A stretch of DNA of 64,000 nt from Hydrangea macrophylla (GCA_033977485.1 CM066988.1:137678859-137742858), one strand, 5' to 3'. Positions 32,548-45,705 are shown, numbered from the stretch's first letter. Notes: generated by a model not told the origin, from the letters alone. Numbers and translations are program-made.

Positions 32548-35500
32548 TGTAATGACCCAAAAATTTGGACGTTTATTAAAAATTTATTTTCATCAAGAAA
32601 AATACCAGTTTAGGAAATTGTACAGTATAATGTTTACCTGTGTGTGTGCGTCATCGCGTGAGCTCAACCACATGGGATAGACTCCCATGTAGAACTTGGA
32701 GCCAAAGGAATTTAAAGTGCACAGTGTGTGCGTGTGTAATGTGTTAATATGTATTGGTTATGCTTGGTGCCCAAGCATAGGAAATTTTATAAATGCACAC
32801 ATACCCCCCCAACCATTCACTTCAACTCTCAATCACTCACCAACTCTCTGCCTCTCTTTACTCTCTCTCTCAGTGAACTAACACACACACATATTATTAT
32901 GTATACACACACACACACACACATATATAGTCAGATACATGTATATGTTCCTAAAGCTTTTGGATTCAAGCTTTGATTTGGGTAAGTTTTTATACAATCT
33001 CTTGTTTTAATTTCTGTTTGCATAAACTGTTAGTGTATGTATATATATATATAGAGAGAGAGTTCTATATATATTGTTAAGGGTCCAAAAATAGCGAGCA
33101 GAAAAATAGTAACAAAAACTTAATTTCTTTATATCAAATGAAAGATATTAACTCCCTTATAATCCCCCAAGAACAGTTTTTCCATAACCTTAACCAATCA
33201 CTACGAATTTGTAAATTTTTCATAAACCCACTTCGCGGTTTTATCCAAAATTCGCGCAATTAACTCAAGCTGGGATCCCAAACTGAGATAGATGGATAGA
33301 GCTCGTCGAGATGATCAATTTTCATATAGAGTTTGTTTGATTTCGTTAAGAAATGAGTGAGTTATGACTATTAGAAGTTTGGAATTACAATCTGCCCAAA
33401 CATGACATTCTGCCCAGTTTATTTCCGAAAATTACATTTACACCCCTGAAAACTTTAAACGAACATATAAAGATCTACCGATATCGGATTTGATCGCGGT
33501 TTCAAGTTTAGTACTTCTAATTATGTTTATTTCCATTTGAAATATTAATTTTTCAGTTTCTGATAATCCCCACATTTTGGTGTATTTACAGAATGACCCC
33601 TAAACTTTTAGAAAGGGTATTTTTGGTCAATCTGGGATTTTGCAAACTCATTATAAATCACTTATATGATATTATGATAATATATACTATTTTATAATTT
33701 TGTTAATTATAAAACCATAGAATAATATTATTTTACTACTTATCAATTAATTTAAATAGAGGTTTGATTATTTTATCATAACTATTATATTTCTTAAACT
33801 ATGGAAAATACAAAAATGTTCTTGTTGAATTTTATGACCCTTAAAAATAGTTCCACACTTAAATTATGGTATTTGGGTATGAAAATGGAATTACTGTCCG
33901 GTTACGACTATTTTAAAAATTGTCGTAATAAATAAGTTAGGCCTTGTCAGATTATAAATTAAATGAATGAAATCCCTTATATTTCAGTATTATTTTGTGT
34001 CATTAGAATATAACAAATAGATATTACAATTAGGACTATTGGGGTACTAAGTATGAATAACTACTAATTCCTTTATATCCCTTGGGTAATAAAATTGGTA
34101 AATGAAAAGTAATATACTATTAATATTATGATTTTATAAAAGAATAGTTTAACGAATATCACCCTTATGGAGATTATATATGAGTTTTACGGCTCAATAG
34201 TAACTATTTAAAAATAGTATTTTAACTTCCAAGATTCGTAGTAAATAATCTATAACTCAGAAAAATACGCTGTCAATTTCTGTAGTCTCAAAATAATGTC
34301 TAATATTATACTTAAAAGTTTGGAGACAATCCGATACCGTTTAAAATACAGCTTATTGTGGAACCCACGTTTATGTAGGAAACCCCACTTTTGAGATAGA
34401 AATTGTCCGAACTCCGAATTAAGCCTAGTCAGTGGCGTTGGACACAGAATAGTATAAGGATATCAATAGTGAAGTTTTAATATAATTTTAGCAAAATTAC
34501 CAAAATACCCATAGGAAAATTTTAATTACTATTTTACCCCTACACTTATACCTTTTTGCTTACATGTTTAGCTCTTTTACCCCTGTTGATATAGGAACTA
34601 TCTCATCATCAAATCCCTAAGTTATCAAGGTGAGTGATTCATATTCCTATTGCTGATTCTACTCCTCTCGAGTGGATCTGATTCGACCTTCGATTGTTAA
34701 TATTATGTAATTGTTATTATTCAATTGGGAACATTGTCGTTTGGTTCCACTGAAACAGGTTTATGCTCATTGTATGTCATAATCCAGACTTTCTATATTA
34801 TCATACGATACATTCATTTATCCATGTACCTTGTTATTCAGATTTTATATGTCATTCGATCAATTATTCATTGTCAATTACCACTATAACAAATTATAAA
34901 GTATAGCCTATGTATGCGATGAATTGAGCCCGACTGTAGGGTTGCCTTTGATCATTGTGCGATGTAATAAAAGAATGTGTGCGTGAGTGGGTGGTTGGTA
35001 ATTTGACATTCATATCAAACAGTTCAATTGACTTCTCATTTATCTTGTATTTCTCTAATTTATTCCGTATTTCATATCGATAATGTTGATTCTCTTTTAC
35101 TTCGTATTCGTTATATTAATGTCATTGCAATTGATATATCCTTTTTCGAGTATAAATAATTCCTTTTGAGATCTTTTAAACAGGTTATGTTCATTCACTG
35201 AGCCTTACGCTCACACTCTCCAAATTGTTTTAAAAACCCTTTCAGATGATAAGGACATGCCCTATGCTGATCCAAATGAGGAACATGAGATAGCTATAGA
35301 AGGAGAGGACCCTCTTCTAGATGCCCCTGAAGGATCCCTATTTTAGAAAGTCCCTTTATTGTATTTTACGTATTCCTAGAATAAATTCCTTTCTAGTACT
35401 GTATTTGAAGGCGTTGTAAGCCTAGAACTCTGTCTATAAACTTATTAAGTATGGTTTGGTGGTTCTTCTAACCTCAATTAAATATTAAATAAATGTTTGT

Positions 35501-35590
35501 ATGCTTTCGCTAGACTCTGTATAGGTTAAAGATGACCCACAAGGTCGGTCACGCACTCAAAATCCACGGATGAATTTTGGGGGCGTGACA
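32548..35590 (+). mobile_element. Gypsy-type solo LTR E (3043 bp) nested in LTR D
   Basis: Starts TGTAATGACCCAAAAATTTGG and ends TTGGGGGCGTGACA; TSD CCATA at 32543-32547 and 35591-35595. A different family from D. Contains (CA)n and (TA)n microsatellites (32881-32930, 33038-33062), donor-like AAG|GTGAGT (34630-34635), hairpin TGAGC-CTTAC-GCTCA (35199-35213) and acceptor-like TTTCAG (35240-35245). Assignment to gypsy is by LTR style, as no coding region remains. Confidence 0.88.
35257..35346 (+). other. Short acidic ORF after an acceptor-like site in LTR E
   Basis: 29 codons, starting MPYADPNEEHE and ending with a TAG after GSLF; rich in Asp and Glu. Placed 11 bp after TTTCAG. May be chance or the end of a spliced frame; no homology recognised. 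Confidence 0.25.
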
Positions 35591-35937
35591 CCATAGCTCA
35601 AAATCAAATATTTTCAACCTCAACCAAATTTAGTTTTTAGAGATGATTATGGTAGATTATACATCATAGTGAATAGGTGTAAAGTTTAAGGGCCCAATTT
35701 ATTCACGTGAAAAAGTATGTTAGAAATTTAGTTTTGTTAACCTTTAGTTTTTCATAAAATTCAAGAGTTATAGATTGAATCATGTAAAATTGACTTTGGA
35801 TTCTTAATCCTCATTGAAAAACAAAGAGATTCATATATAATAAGGTAGGGAAACTTACCGAATTGAAAATGGGTCAATTTGGACCCTTAAACTGAAAACA
35901 GAGCAATTCTGGGAAGAAGACGAGGTTCTGCTGAAAC

Positions 35938-36105
35938 TCGCGCGCGTGATCCGCGCGAGCGAGGGTCGCGCGAGCGGCCTGCGCAAGCGACCCCTCGGAC
36001 GAGCGGTCCGCGCGCGCGAGCTGTGTGAATTCCGACAGATAGACATAGTTTTTATAATAAAACGAAAAATGGGCATATCGCGCGAGCGGCCCGCGCGCGC
36101 GACCT
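35938..36105. repeat. CpG-rich CGCGCGAGCG repeat block in LTR D
   Basis: Many overlapping variants of GCGCGAGCG and CGCGCGCGA in two groups (35938-36025 and 36078-36103). The flanks GGGTCAATTTGGACCC and GGGGCTGTTTGG also flank the different array of LTR G. Confidence 0.85.
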
Positions 36106-36421
36106 GCCAGTTTCTGGTTTTTGTTTGTTTTCTGCTAAGGGGCTGTTTGGTTCAACTTTTAAGGACTGTTAAGGCCCTGTTCGGGAAATTTATTAAATCA
36201 GAATCTTAATTGGTTATGTTTGAACGATTAAAACGATGAATTACAATTATCAATCCCTGTACGTACGTTGTTCCTTTAATTCAGCGATTGACTTTATGTT
36301 TAAGTTCATGTCATTCATGTGGGGTCAGTAGTACATGCATGTGGGTGTCAGTCAGTGTGAAAAAGAGTAATGGTCAGTGTGGGAAGAGTATGAGTATGAG
36401 ATTGAGATTGAGATTGTGTGG

Positions 36422-36775
36422 TGGACACTCCCTGGTTATGGTGTACCAAAGTGTGACGTGTTGAGATTGCGGTGAGAGTATCTTTATAATACGACGGTGG
36501 CAAAATTGGACACTCCCTGGCGCCCATGGTAGCGTTAAAGTGTGTGACGCCGAACTCGGACATTCCCTGGCACCCATGGTAGTGCTAAAGTGTGGCCTAC
36601 GGACACTCCCTGATACCCGAGTCTGGATACTGCGTGAGGGTTTCCTCCGGTATTTGCATGGCGGTTTAGGTATTCAAAGTGTGAGGCATTGGACACTCCA
36701 TGGTACCCCGGACCAAAGTGTGAGGCAAACTGGACATTCCCTGGCACTCCGTTGCTAAAGTGTGGCTACCTTAGT
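36422..36775 (+). repeat. Six-unit hairpin run in LTR D
   Basis: Units read TGGACAYTCC-CTG, variable stem-loop, AAAGTGTG. Inner stems: TGGT/ACCA (36422 unit), GCGC/GCGT (36507), GCAC/GTGC (36557), none clear (36600), TGGT/ACCA (36688), GCA/TGC (36732). The outer constant arms ACACT and AGTGT are also complementary. Confidence 0.75.
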
Positions 36776-37456
36776 GTTTCAAAGATACTGGAGTGAGATA
36801 GTGGGTTGTTGTGTTTTGTCGAGAGAAAAGAGTCGATAAGATGAGTGTGGTGCATTGTCTCATACACGATCATTTATTTTAAATGAATGAACGATTTTTT
36901 AAATATATTCCCTGTTACTTTTATAATTGAAATCTTCATATGGTTAAACTGTTGTTTTAACAAAACTGAAAAGTGGAAAAAGGTAAGTGGGTATGTGTTA
37001 CATTTAAAGTTATGTTTTTAATACTCACCAGCTTCTTGAAGCTGACGACGTTGATGCGTCCTGGACATTCGTGTTCAGACTTTTCAGGTTATAATCAGGA
37101 GGAATCTTATGACTATGCTAATTGAGAACGGCTGCTTTTGGAAGAGAAACTGTTATCGTCATTGCATATTTAAGTTATATGTTTTAAGTTTTAAACTGTA
37201 TGTTTATAAGGATGACTGTAATAGATGATAAGTTATTGTTTTGTGTTAAGGCGGTCTGTGCCTTAGTTGACCCCGTATCGTAAGATGTAATAAGTTAGTA
37301 AAACTTTTGTAAGCCCTGATTGTTCTGCTCTGATTATTGTTTATTGTTGTTCGACGTTTGGGACGGAATCGATCCTTCAAACTGTTGCGACCTACGGGTC
37401 CATAAAGGAAATTAAACGCTTTCCGTATTTATGCTACGTCGGGGCATGACAGGTAT

Positions 37457-38400
37457 TATCTTCTGTAAGGGTATGGTTGTCTAGTCAATTCGATATGAAG
37501 GACTTGGGAGAAGCCGGTCACATCCTAAGGATCAAGCTTATGCGAGATCGCAAGAATAGGATGTTGGGCTTGTCACGAGGCACTTATATTGACAATATTC
37601 TTGCAAGGTTTAGCATGCAAGATTCCAAGAAGGGATTCCTTCCCTTCAGACACGGAATTACTCTATCTAAGGATCAGTGTCCTAAGACACCTGATGAAAT
37701 AGAGAAGATGAAGGCAGTTCCTTATGCCTCGGCAGTAGGAAGCCTAATGTATGCTATGCTATGTACTAGACCTGACGTCTACTTTGCTGTTGGCATGGTT
37801 AGTAGATATCAGTCTAATCCAGGGCAAGAACATTGGACTGCGGTGAAAAATATTCTCAAGTACCTGAAAAGGACTCGAGACTATATGTTAGTTTACCAAG
37901 CAAACAGTCTTGTACCCATTGGGTACACAAATTCTGATTTCATGTCAGATAGGGATTCCAGAAAGTCTACCTCAGGATATGTGTTTACCCTAGGAGGTGG
38001 AGCCATTACTTCGAGGAGTATCAAGCAGTCATGTATTGATGATTCCACCATGGAAGTCGAGTATGTGGCTGTTTCGGAAGCCGCTAAGGAGGCCGTTTGG
38101 CTCAGAAACTTCCTTATGGATCTAAGAGTAGTACATGTGGTACAATCGGCTATTACCCTTTATTGCGATAATAGCGGAGCAGTTGCTAACTCAAAGGAAC
38201 CAAGGGCCCATAAGAAGGGAAAAAACATTGACCGTAAGTATCACCTGATACGAGAGATCGTGCAAAGAGTTGATGTTGAAGTGACCAAGATAGCATCAGC
38301 AAATAACCTGGCAGATCCTTTTACCAAGAGCTTACCGGCCAAGGCTTTTGACAGTCATGTACATGAGATAGGAGTGAGGTGTGTCGCATCATGGCTTTGA
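37457..38400 (+). pseudogene. Copia-B reverse transcriptase C-terminus and RNase H
   Basis: Continues in phase from 31522 as WLSSQFDMKDLGEAGHILR, a copia RT block, then RPDVYFAVGMVSRY, and RNase H with YTNSDFMSD (usually YTDSD), STSGYVF, ME-VEYVA, LYCDNSGAV and a final LADPFTKSLP. Open to the TGA at 38400 with no stop, but separated from its N-terminus by LTR D, so not expressible as a whole. The D-to-N change is at the first acidic residue of the YTDSD motif. Confidence 0.92.
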
Positions 38401-38402
38401 GT

Positions 38403-38415
38403 CTAAGTGGGAGAT
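38403..38415 (+). promoter_or_regulatory. Copia-B polypurine tract
   Basis: CTAAGTGGGAGAT immediately before TGTTAGGG of the 3' LTR. Confidence 0.75.
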
Positions 38416-39740
38416 TGTTAGGGATATATACTAAAAGCCATGCTTTATGTAGTTGATTTATTATTCATTTAATAAAATCAGTTAATCCATTTTTTATGAG
38501 AATCTGTGTGGGCAATGTTTGTATTATATTATTTATTTAATATTATGCATGTGTGTCTCTCATTCTATATAGTAGGTGGTTTGGTGTGTAGAGTTCGGAT
38601 TACACACGGAAGATCAGGCCATAAGATATTATAGAATGTAAGATTTTGGTTTACAGTCTTAGATGGGATTGGACACATCATCGGTAGGACTGCAGCATGG
38701 TGTTGTAGTAGGTTTGTCTTGACTACGGAAAGCGGTACAGTTTCAACTCACTATGCTGGTACACTTTGTGTATTAAACGGGACTGACTTGGGGTAATTAT
38801 CTTTATGCTGACTTATAAGATAATTAATACCTCATGGCTATTATGAGTGCTTATGCTCTAAATCCTAAGTTAATTTGTAGACACGTACATTTGATATTTA
38901 CACTTTGATCCCTAAAAGGGTGAGATCCTTAAATGTGTCAATATCTCATTGGATTGGGTGGCAATATTAATTGTGTGGTGGATATTAATTAATGATGGAA
39001 TCCATGTCTCAATTTTGGGATTGATGATATCCCCTTGAGAAAGCTTATAAGTTTTGATTATGTTAAACCCTGCAGGTGGATTTTGTATCCGACATATCAG
39101 ATAAGTTAAGCAGAGGATCTTAAGGAATTTTAAGAAATTAATTAAATATGATTGTCAGTAATTATATTTAATTAATGGATATCTGTAATCTTAACATGGG
39201 GAGATAATAAGCATTTAATAACATGGAGCTCGAAATATATTTTTGAGATAAGGGTAGGAGTGCAATTATAATTCTTTAGTGGTATGAATTATAATTTATG
39301 GAAATAGGAATCTGATTCAGTTCGAATTAGGATTTCCTAATTCCATAAGGAAGCCTATTCCTTATTGACTTCTTATGGTCTCTATCGTAGCCTATATATA
39401 TGTTGCTTTGGCTCTCTCCTCAGTTAGCATTTTTCTATATAGAGAATTATAACTCGGAATAGAAAAGAGAGCGTAAAAGAGGGAGAGCAGAAAATAGAAA
39501 GGATTTCGAAAGAGCCCACACTCAGTTCGATATTCTGGCAGGAAAGGAATACGGTAGAAGATCGTGAGCTGTTATCGAGCCCGTGTTCTCGATTCATCTA
39601 CTACAGCAATCCGTTTTAGCAGTTTAAGGTAACCCTAGTTCCTCCCTTGTAGGGTTATTGTAGTTTTCACGTAAAATTTTTTTTTGCAGTACCAACTTAT
39701 ACGCACTGTCAATGGATTCTGGGAATGCAGTTTCCTAACA
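38416..39740 (+). mobile_element. Copia-B 3' LTR
   Basis: 1325 bp, TGTTAGGGATATATAC to TTTCCTAACA; pairs with 16452-17776. Confidence 0.95.
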
Positions 39741-39745
39741 GGAAA

Positions 39746-40181
39746 TACGTCTCAAGACTCAGTCTGGAAAAGGGAATTCTCCCCAACTCTACTCCGTCTA
39801 TTTTAGTAGCCCTTTTTCGACCACCATCCAACAATCAGAATAAGCCTTACTCGAGAGTTGGTAGTGATGTATGCAGCTACTGTAAGGAGAAGGGTCATTG
39901 GAAGGCTCAGTGTCCTATGTTGGGTCGAGCAAACCAGCCCAATAGTAACAACCAGCCCTAACATAGTCGACCACCACAATAACAGCAACCTCAACTTTCT
40001 CATTGGAAATCTGACAACTAATCTCAGCAGCGTTCGTATAGGCCTCCACAGCCTAACACTGCAGCAGTTGTACCACCATCATACTCATTTAGATCCGGTT
40101 CCCCTTCCCCATCCACTCCGTCAATGACCTCCCTTGTTGAGAAATTTTAGAAGTTCCTTACCACACAGCCACATGCTATGG
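39746..40181 (+). pseudogene. Copia-A gag, C-terminal part
   Basis: Resumes after the Copia-B TSD. A one-base shift near 39777 leads to a frame containing the zinc knuckle CSYCKEKGHWKAQC (CX2CX4HX4C, about 39890-39931). TAA at 39959-39961 and further stops (TAG near 40148) break the Pro/Ser/Gln-rich linker. Cut at 40182 by solo LTR F. Confidence 0.85.
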
Positions 40182-41323
40182 TGTAACACCCGTACCCAGG
40201 AAACGGGTTAATTATTTGTGTTAATATGCATTAATTAATGTAATTGGTGTATATAAAACGGATTAAGGGGAGGCTTGGACTCGCCCATATAAAAAGTGTT
40301 CAAAGAGGAACACTAGTTGGAAAAGTCCCCAGTGAGGTGGGACGGGTATTGAAATGAAACCCAGCGAAGGGTAAATTGGTAATTTGCCTTTTAAATGATT
40401 AAATGCATTTATATGATTACATGAGTATTTGTTTAAAATGCTTCCATATTATACGTAGATATATGTGTTAGTAATTGGTTTTATGTTGGATACTCATATA
40501 AGGGTATAAATGAAAAAGATTTAAAATTAGTAGGTGCGATAGCAATTTTACAAAGTATGTGGGACCCGCGTTGGGACCCATACGAAACTTAGACAAACAC
40601 CCATTGGATAATTGGGTAGTTAATGGAATGTTTGGGGGATTTCATAATAAGAACTTAGAAAGTTCCGGGGGTGTAAATGAAAGAGGAGGAAAATTATGAC
40701 AATGACAACACATTGCATGTAGCATGTGTGTGTGTCAAGGAATGAGAGAGTCTCTCATTTCTGCAGGAATTAAACAAAAGAAAAGAGATCACCGAGAGAA
40801 AAGACGAGCTCGAGATGCCGACGTCGAAATCTGTCGTTCTGTCGCCGCTGTTCGTCGGATTCACGAATCGAAGCCATTTTCGGACTCGTGGAGGTAAGAC
40901 AAACGTTTCTATATCCTTAATTTATGTTTAAATTGTTGGATTTTGGTAACTCGTACTTAACGGTGAGACGTCGTCTACCGAATTCTTGTAGGATTCATTT
41001 TGGTGTTGAAATTGAGCTCTAATTGGTGAAATTCAACACACCTCTAGCTTGAATTTGGGTAAAATCTATGAATAAGGTGAGTTTTCTATATAAACCAATT
41101 GATTGTGTTTAATGGGTTCAAAGCTATATGTGATGTTAGAGATGATAATTCTTGATTAGGAATTATAAAGATGTTAATCATGTGAATTCCATGTCAATTC
41201 TATGAAAATTATATGCTGATACATGAAGATGTGTTTATGTGCTTATATGTCTATGTGGTAGTCAATGAGCACCGGGGGAAATAGTTCATTGTTGGAAGTA
41301 ATAAGGGTGATGTAGAGGAAGAA

Positions 41324-41378
41324 TCCGATAAATACGGAAGTCCAAGGAATAGAAGTGGCCACGGGACCAAGGGAGGTC
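41324..41378 (+). repeat. Small hairpins in LTR F
   Basis: TCCG/CGGA (41324-41338), the palindrome GTGGCCAC (41355-41362) and GACC/GGTC (41365-41378), in the slot of the hairpin run of the sister LTR at 6557-6619 but with other stem sequences. Confidence 0.45.
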
Positions 41379-42172
41379 TTCGGGTCTGAATGAACCATAT
41401 AACCGGTGACTCAACGATTACGTTTATGTTTTATGTGTTAATGGTAGCATTGTACATGTTAAACATTTAATCATGTTTAGACTACTCACTAAGCAAATTG
41501 CTTAAGAAAACCGTTTTCCTATTTCTGTTGTGGTACATAACAACCACCGCAGGTTCGGAGTCTTATCCGGAGAGGAAATGACGCACGATGGGAGAGATGG
41601 GAGAGATGGGGGAGATTTGGATATTGAGTATATGAACTTACTTTGAACTTGTAAAATGATGTAAATTATGGTTCCTTTTATGTTAATGTTTATATTTGGG
41701 TTGTAGGAAAAGAGTTTGAATCCTAAATTTGTATTTTGGTGGTTGGAAGTGAATTTGAGGACCAATGTATAATCTCTCTTGTTTTCCTCAAGTGTGGTGC
41801 AAGTAATGGGTTTGACCATCTCGGCAAGTCCGGATGTGTCGCTAGTGTCTTGGACATGTTTCTTTAGTGCTCATAATGCTAGTTGTAATATTGAGTTTAT
41901 CCCCAGCAAGTTTCATGTATTTTGGATAAGAATTGAGTGTTAGAGTTTGAAAAGTTTGTTTTGGATCAAATGAAATGAGTTCATGATTGATTTGATCAAA
42001 TTGTGAATGTGTTTGTGTGATCCAAGCTTGACTTAAGTTTAAAAGTGTTTGAAAATGTGTTGGATGTGTTTTTCCAAAGTTTCATAAGGTTTCCATGTGA
42101 TTTGGTTGTGTTTTGGTAAGTTTAAAACTTGTTTGACAACAAAATTTAGCAGCAAAAACTGTTCTGCAGGAA

Positions 42173-42286
42173 CCCGGATCGATCCGGGTGCAAAGGGTGG
42201 ATCGATCCGGGCTTCTTCGGGGGGCATTCTGCTAGAAAAATACCAGTTAGGATCGAACCGGATTTGGTGGGCGGATCGATCCGCCC
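42173..42286. repeat. GGATCGATCC palindrome cluster in LTR F
   Basis: CCCGGATCGATCCGGG (42173-42188), GGATCGATCC (42199-42208), a decayed half (near 42250) and GGGCGGATCGATCCGCCC (42269-42286). Flanking palindrome bases differ between copies yet remain self-complementary. Confidence 0.9.
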
Positions 42287-42576
42287 CTATTTTGAGCAGT
42301 CGTCCACTTTTACGGAAACGTGCATATCTCTCTCTAGAAAACTTGGATTTGTGCACCATTTTTTTTGTTGAAACCGGGACTCAAAGACCTATCGTTAAGT
42401 ATAAAACTTTGATATACTTATTAATGACTATTTTGCCCTTGGGTTAGTTTTTATCACAACAAAGCTCTTAAAGGTGGTTTAATTCATATTTTTTTTATTC
42501 CTAATTAGTGAATTTTGGGTGTGTATCACCTTGTTACACGTGTCCTAATCCACTGGGGCAGGTTGGGGTGTGACAT

Positions 42577-43720
42577 ATGGCCACCTCTTCACTAAGTATG
42601 TCTTCAGGTATATTCTCAGGTATTTGGGTCTTAGACTCTGGAGCTTCTAATCATATGTTACCTGACTTGTCCTCTTTTGCATCCTTATATCATGCTTCTT
42701 ATTTTCCTGTTATGACTGCTGATGGTACTCCCATGCCATTAACAGGTGTTTACCACATTCCCTAGTGTTTACCACATTCTCAAACTTACTATGAATCTTG
42801 TTTATGTTAGTCAGCTTTGTGATGTAGATTACTTTGTTTCTTTTTCTTCTACTTTTTGTCATGTGCAGGATCTACAGTCTCAGACGCTGATTGGGACAGG
42901 CCATAGGCAAGGAGGATTATACATCTTGGACAAGCTCAATGTACCAGTGGTTGCAGCTTTCAGTGTTGACTTGTCATCCTTTCATTTGAGTTCATTTTCG
43001 TCTAGTTTTTATCTATGGCATTCTCGCCTTGGTCATGTTTCAGCCTCTCGTTTAAAATTTTTAGCTTCTATAGGACAATTAGGAGAATTGCAAACTCATG
43101 ATATTTCTTATTGTAGTGTTTGTAAACTGGCAAAATTTTCAGCTTTACCTTTTATAAAAGTATTTCTTATTCTTTTGCACGATTTGATTTAGTTCATTCT
43201 GGTGTGTGGGGACCCTCTCCTATTACTACAAGAGGGAGGTCTCGATATTATGTATTATTTATTGATGATTGCACTCGTTACTATTAGGTTTATCTTATGA
43301 AACGTCGTTCAGACTTTTTTGATATTTACATTACCTTTCGTGTTTTTGTCAAAACTCAACATTCTGCTGTTATCAAATGTTTTAGATGTGATTTAGGTGG
43401 AAAGCATACCTATCATAAATTTCGTGAGTTGGTTGCTTTAGATGGAACTATTCACTAGTCTTCTTGTACAGACACTCCTGAGCAAAATGGTGTTGCTGAA
43501 AGGAAATATCGGCATATTGTTGAAACTGCTCGCTCTCTTTTATTATCTACATATGTCCCTAGTGATTTTTGGGGAGAGGCTGTCCTTACTGCTGTCAATC
43601 TAATTCTCTCACTGCTCAGATCTGTCACCTTTTGATAAATTGTATGGGCATGCTCCTGATTATTCTTTTTTAAAGGTGTTTGGTTATACTTGTTTTGTCC
43701 TTTGACTTCGTGTAGAGCGT
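42577..43720 (+). pseudogene. Copia-A protease, GAG-pre-integrase and integrase
   Basis: Protease motif WVLDSGASNHM (42627-42659); a stop after GVYHIP at 42763-42765; GAG-pre-integrase LWHSRLGHVSASRL near 43014 with the CSVCK finger end near 43115; integrase pieces HSGVWGPSP, LFIDDCTRYY-stop, FRCDLGGKH (usually FRSDxGGE) and PEQNGVAERKY. Several stops (near 43193, 43286, 43457) and indels near 43610 and 43700. The Ser-to-Cys and loss of the second catalytic context show strong decay. Confidence 0.85.
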
Positions 43721-44375
43721 ACTAAATTGTCACCAAAGTCTGCTATTTGTGTTTTTCTAGGTTATGGTGAGGGTCAAAAGGGATATCGTTACTTTGACCC
43801 AATTATTAAGAAACTATATGTCTCTCGCCATATGGTGTTTCTTGAGCACATACCCTTCTTTTCTATTCCTGATAATCATCATGAGTTGACTAAATTTGAT
43901 CTCATCCATCTTGACCCATTCTCTGATGATACAAATAGTGTGCCCTCTCGAGCCCCACTGATAATGTCTCACCTCATGGTTCTACTTCTGCTGATACTGA
44001 TACCTTGCCGCCTGATGTTACCTCTCTTCCAGAGGCTATCCAAGCACCTGCTGAGGCTGTGGAACCTCCTCGCTATCCTGCTCGCACTCGTAAGTCTACT
44101 CAATCACCTGATTTTGTTTATTCTTGTTATTCGGATTCTTTTGCTTCCTTTTTAGTTTTAGTTCATGATCTCTCTGAGCCTCTGTCCTATAAAGAGATAG
44201 CTTTCGATCCTCTTAGGCAGCAGGCTATGGCAGAGGAACTCTTTGCATTGTATAAGACAGACACTGGGAGTTTGGTTTCCTTACCTTCTGGTAAAAGCGC
44301 TATTGGTTCTCGTTGGGTTTATAAAATCAAAACCAAGTCAGATGGGTCTGTTGAGAGGTATAAAGCAAGATTGGT
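43721..44375 (+). pseudogene. Copia-A integrase C-terminus to reverse transcriptase N-terminus
   Basis: CVFLGYGEGQKGYRYFDP and SRHMVFLEHIPFF are the conserved copia integrase C-terminal block. A frameshift between 43955 and 44005 leads to the linker with YPARTRKS and then RT (FDPLRQQAMAEELFALYKT, GSRWVYKIKTKSDGSVERYKARLV). Cut at 44376 by solo LTR G. Confidence 0.88.
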
Positions 44376-45705
44376 TGTAATAACCTGCATTTTCCTGCAT
44401 GATCATAATTAAAATTTATTTTCATTATCATTTGCATTATCATATTTAAAATTTAATATATATATTGTCTGTTTATATGTTAATTTCAATTCTTATGTAT
44501 TTTTTTGACTAATTTCATAATTGAAATTACTTTTGGGGTCAAAATGCAATTTTCATAAAAACTTGCTATACCTGTGTTAAATTTCAAAACTGTATTTCAA
44601 GACGGTGGAATTATTTCTTTTAAACTCAAACTGTATTTTTATAAAATCAGAAAACTATTTCTAACGTTAAAATGAATTCTCTGTATTTTTGTGATAAACA
44701 CCGTGTCACGAAAATACCAGTGTAGGTTTAAAACTGTCCGCGCAGTGTTAAACTTCCACAGAATTTTGGAAGTAAATGATTGAACAAATTTATTTATACC
44801 CAAATTATTATGCTGATGCTTTTCCCTTAGGTCTTGTTTGGCAAATGTTGTAGTATGTGTGTTGTCCTTATGCCATAAGCTAGATTACCCAAACACACTT
44901 TGACCCACCTCATCTCCACCTACCTCTTACTTTCAGCAGTGGAGAATAAAGGGCAGTGTATACACATCATATCTGCACATTCATTGTATTTAATGGAAGT
45001 TAATGGAGATTGAGTGGGAGGTTAGGCCAATGTTTTCTTAGTGGGAATTTGATTATTTATACACCCAACCACACTACACATTCTGCACTTCCATCATAGC
45101 ATAATTCAGTATACACAGAGAGTTTAGAGAGTGCAGAGAAGTTCTTCAATTTCGTAGAGAGAGAGAAGAGCTCAATCCTCCATAGCCAAAGCTTGGAATT
45201 TTGGGAATTTCGTAATTATATTTCTTTCTCAACAATTTCTTCAATCTATATCACAGTGAGTATTCTAAACTCACTTGGAATGTAATTTCATATTTATTTG
45301 CTGATAGTTTAGTCTAATTTGCAGAACACCATTTTCAATTTACGTATGAAAGCTTGAAACTCAAAAATGGTGATTTTTCAAACTTAACCAAAATCGATTT
45401 TGTGAATTGAAAATGAAAGATCTTAGTCCCAATAAGCCATGGTTCGAATACTACGGCTTAATTCATCCGTATCACGACGTACCGTTGATTTAAAGTTTTG
45501 TCACCTCTCGGTTTTACGTGAAATCCGAGAGCTACGATTGAAATTAGTTAAAACCGATCACGTATTCGTAATCCTTGCGGAAAAACGAAGAAATCCATAT
45601 ATTACATGTCTTGGTTGAAGCAGAATTCAGAAATGGGTCAATTTGGACCCTTAAATTGAAAACAGGGGATAATCAGTGAAGAAGACGAAGCTACTGCACA
45701 GAGAA

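Larger units (their letters stand above)
31523..37451 (+). mobile_element. Gypsy solo LTR D (about 2.88 kb net) in Copia-B reverse transcriptase
   Basis: Starts TGTAACAACCTGCATTTTC and ends CGGGGCATGACA; TSD GGTAT at 31518-31522 and 37452-37456. Same family as solo LTR G and Gypsy-H. It contains solo LTR E (32548-35590). The copia frame reads across when LTR plus one TSD are removed, which validates the edges. Confidence 0.94.
16452..39740 (+). mobile_element. Copia-B: second Ty1/copia element, inserted in Copia-A gag
   Basis: Two 1325-bp LTRs (16452-17776 and 38416-39740), TSD GGAAA at 16447-16451 and 39741-39745. It carries gag-pol in several frames (28365-31522 and 37457-38400). It is interrupted by Gypsy-C in its leader and by solo LTR D within the reverse transcriptase. 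LTRs differ at roughly 30 or more sites plus small indels by eye (about 2-3 percent). Confidence 0.95.
40182..42575 (+). mobile_element. Gypsy solo LTR F (2394 bp) in Copia-A
   Basis: Starts TGTAACACCCGTACCC and ends GGTTGGGGTGTGACA; TSD TATGG at 40177-40181 and 42576-42580. Same family as 5474-8118. Donor-like GTGGAG|GTAAGA at 40894-40899; hairpin TAAGC-AAATT-GCTTA at 41490-41504; acceptor-like CGCAG at 41548-41552. Confidence 0.94.
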
